From CAVQHY01 sp963712465 (GTDB taxonomy: Bacteria; Actinomycetota; Thermoleophilia; Gaiellales; Gaiellaceae), in NCBI GenBank assembly GCA_963712465.1, contig CAVQHY010000003.1:1-64000 (forward strand): a DNA stretch of 64,000 nt, written 5' to 3'. The notes beneath the pieces were generated by a model. The model searched no databases, was not told the DNA's origin, and saw only the letters and a program-made list of their open reading frames with translations. A program made the translations under genes and the position numbers. Positions 63,070 through 64,000 of this stretch are shown here, one piece after another (within the stretch, counting starts at the first letter, position 1; each line of letters opens with the position of its first letter).

Positions 63070-63171
63070 GCGACCGCGAGCGCCCGAAGCTGCTCGACTC
63101 CCGATCCGGCCCGCTTTCGCGGCGACCATGACGATCGAAAGTCGAGGTGCTCACAGCCGAGCCCTCACGGC

Positions 63172-63177
63172 TAGAAT
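63172..63177 (+). promoter_or_regulatory. -10 box of the tRNA gene
   Basis: TAGAAT, 12 bases before the first tRNA base. No clear -35 match. Confidence 0.45.
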
Positions 63178-63189
63178 GCCTCTCCCCAC

Positions 63190-63262
63190 GCGCCCGTAGC
63201 TCAGGGGATAGAGCGCTGCCCTGCGGAGGCAGAGGTCGCATGTTCGAATCATGCCGGGCGCA
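63190..63262 (+). tRNA. tRNA-Arg, anticodon GCG
   Basis: 73 bases. The cloverleaf closes completely: acceptor GCGCCCG/CGGGCGC, D stem GCTC/GAGC, anticodon stem CTGCC/GGCAG around loop CTGCGGA, T stem GCATG/CATGC with loop TTCGAAT, discriminator A. No CCA is encoded. The anticodon GCG reads Arg CGC (and CGU). Most bacteria use ACG, deaminated to ICG, for these codons, so G34 is unusual. Confidence 0.93.
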
Positions 63263-63264
63263 TG

Positions 63265-63318
63265 CCCCCGGCGAATCCGGCCAGTGCTCGCGCGCGAGCC
63301 GCGACGATTCGCCCGGGG
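63265..63318. terminator. Large structured element after tRNA-Arg
   Basis: Outer arms 63265-63277 and 63306-63318 pair over 13 positions with one mismatch; inside lies the 14-base palindrome GCTCGCGCGCGAGC (63286-63299). Likely transcription stop or tRNA-trailer structure. Confidence 0.5.
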
Positions 63319-63392
63319 ATTTCGGTCTCCGACGGCTACCGCAAGCCGGTCAAGCAGCGCCCGACCGGCGGCGACCTGACGAACGGCTGTCG

Positions 63393-63412
63393 GGGCGAGG
63401 CTTGCCTCGCCC
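63393..63412. repeat. 20-base palindrome, copy 2
   Basis: GGGCGAGGCTTGCCTCGCCC, differing from the copy after groEL by one base. It sits just before the promoter box TAGGCT (63415-63420) of the last gene. Confidence 0.65.
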
Positions 63413-63426
63413 GGTAGGCTCACCGG

Positions 63427-64000
63427 GTGCGGATCTGCTCGCTCGTGCCTGCGGCGACCGAGGTGCTGTTCGCGCTCGGGCTCGGCGACCAGGTCGTCGG
63501 CGTCACGCACGAGTGCGACTACCCTCCGGAGGCGGCGACGCGCGCTGTCGTGACCGCGTCCATCCTCGACACCGAGGAGCTGACGAGCGCCGAGATCGAT
63601 CGAGCCGTCTCGGAGGCTGCAGGCAACGGTCGCCCTCTCTACGCGATCGACGCCGATCGCTGGGAGGAGCTGGACGCCGACATCGTCGTCTCGCAGGAGC
63701 TGTGTGACGTCTGCGCGGTGTCGACCGACGACGCCCGGGCAGTCGTGGCCGCGAGAAAGGTCGATGCCGACGTGATCTCGTACTCGCCTACGACGGTCGC
63801 GGGGATCGTCGACGCGGTCGCGATTCTCGGTACCGCGCTGCACGCCGAGCCGGCGGGCGCCGAGGTCGCCGCCGGAATGCGCGCCAGGCTGGAGCGGGTC
63901 GCTGCTGCGCTCGCGGAGGTGGACGAGGTCCCCCGCGTCTTCGTCGCAGAGTGGCTCGAGCCTCCGTACGCGGCGGGACACTGGGTGCCCGACATGGTCG
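63427..64000 (+). CDS. BtuF-like cobalamin-binding/ABC substrate-binding-type protein, cut by window end
   Basis: 191 residues visible, open at the right edge. Starts RICSLVPAATEVLFALGLGD, then VVGVTHECDYPPEAATR, DIVVSQELCDVCAVS and VFVAEWLEPPYAAGHWVPDM. This matches the cobalamin-binding BtuF-like group that lacks a signal peptide, so it is probably cytoplasmic rather than a transporter partner. The Cys in ICSLVP, HEC, ELCDVC are typical. GTG 63427 lies 6 bases after TAGGCT. Confidence 0.8.
   Translation, partial: MRICSLVPAATEVLFALGLGDQVVGVTHECDYPPEAATRAVVTASILDTEELTSAEIDRAVSEAAGNGRPLYAIDADRWEELDADIVVSQELCDVCAVSTDDARAVVAARKVDADVISYSPTTVAGIVDAVAILGTALHAEPAGAEVAAGMRARLERVAAALAEVDEVPRVFVAEWLEPPYAAGHWVPDMV

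Overview
The window is GC-rich actinobacterial DNA made of two parts. Bases 1 to about 3660 carry pieces of Tad-pilus genes (tadZ-like, cpaB-like), a SEC-C-tagged methionine aminopeptidase, an F420-type flavin enzyme and the C-terminal end of an N-6 DNA methylase. Every gene there is broken by single-base frameshifts. At about 3661 the methylase is cut off, and the next gene (ychF-like) begins exactly where its start codon should be. The simplest reading is a chimeric or low-quality contig join, with the left part perhaps from an Acidimicrobiia-like organism. From 3661 to the end the sequence is coherent and looks like a Thermoleophilia-type actinobacterium (an inference from gene content and style, not proven).

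Layout after the join: a run of small metabolic and signalling genes (YchF-like GTPase, two-domain HD hydrolase, DUF1015, inositol-phosphatase-like, GNAT, alpha/beta hydrolase); a CarH-like B12 photoreceptor divergent from the Mrp Fe-S carrier; a secreted repeat protein; a 1105-residue beta-propeller protein; and a three-gene operon of cyclic-nucleotide-binding protein, FAD oxidoreductase and membrane nucleotidyl cyclase. Then comes a complete 14-subunit NADH:quinone oxidoreductase operon (nuoA to nuoN, minus strand, 38.9 to 24.6 kb) that runs without a gap into a disulfide-reductase-like flavoprotein. Divergent from it are an IscA-type protein and a ferredoxin-NADP reductase. Between 40.5 and 44.2 kb lies a second island of frameshifts, over a cyclase-AAA-TPR regulator and an aminotransferase. 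After it come fumarase, a secreted HExxH protease, the 2-oxoacid dehydrogenase E1/E2 genes with lipB and lipA in one operon, small RNA/protein-quality genes, and groES-groEL under two CIRCE operators. The right end has three tandem secreted paralogues of unknown function, a molybdopterin oxidoreductase, ygfZ, a tRNA-Arg with the unusual anticodon GCG, and the start of a BtuF-like protein that runs off the window.

The genes fit an aerobic heterotroph: 2-oxoacid oxidation with its own lipoylation genes, a TCA enzyme, complex I and Fe-S assembly factors. The most general signal is regulatory. About twenty transcription units start with a TAnnnT box only 6 to 10 bases before the start codon, with no ribosome-binding site, so leaderless mRNA seems to be the default. 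This spacing also helps choose start codons, including GTG and TTG. No mobile elements, CRISPR arrays or phage genes were seen.
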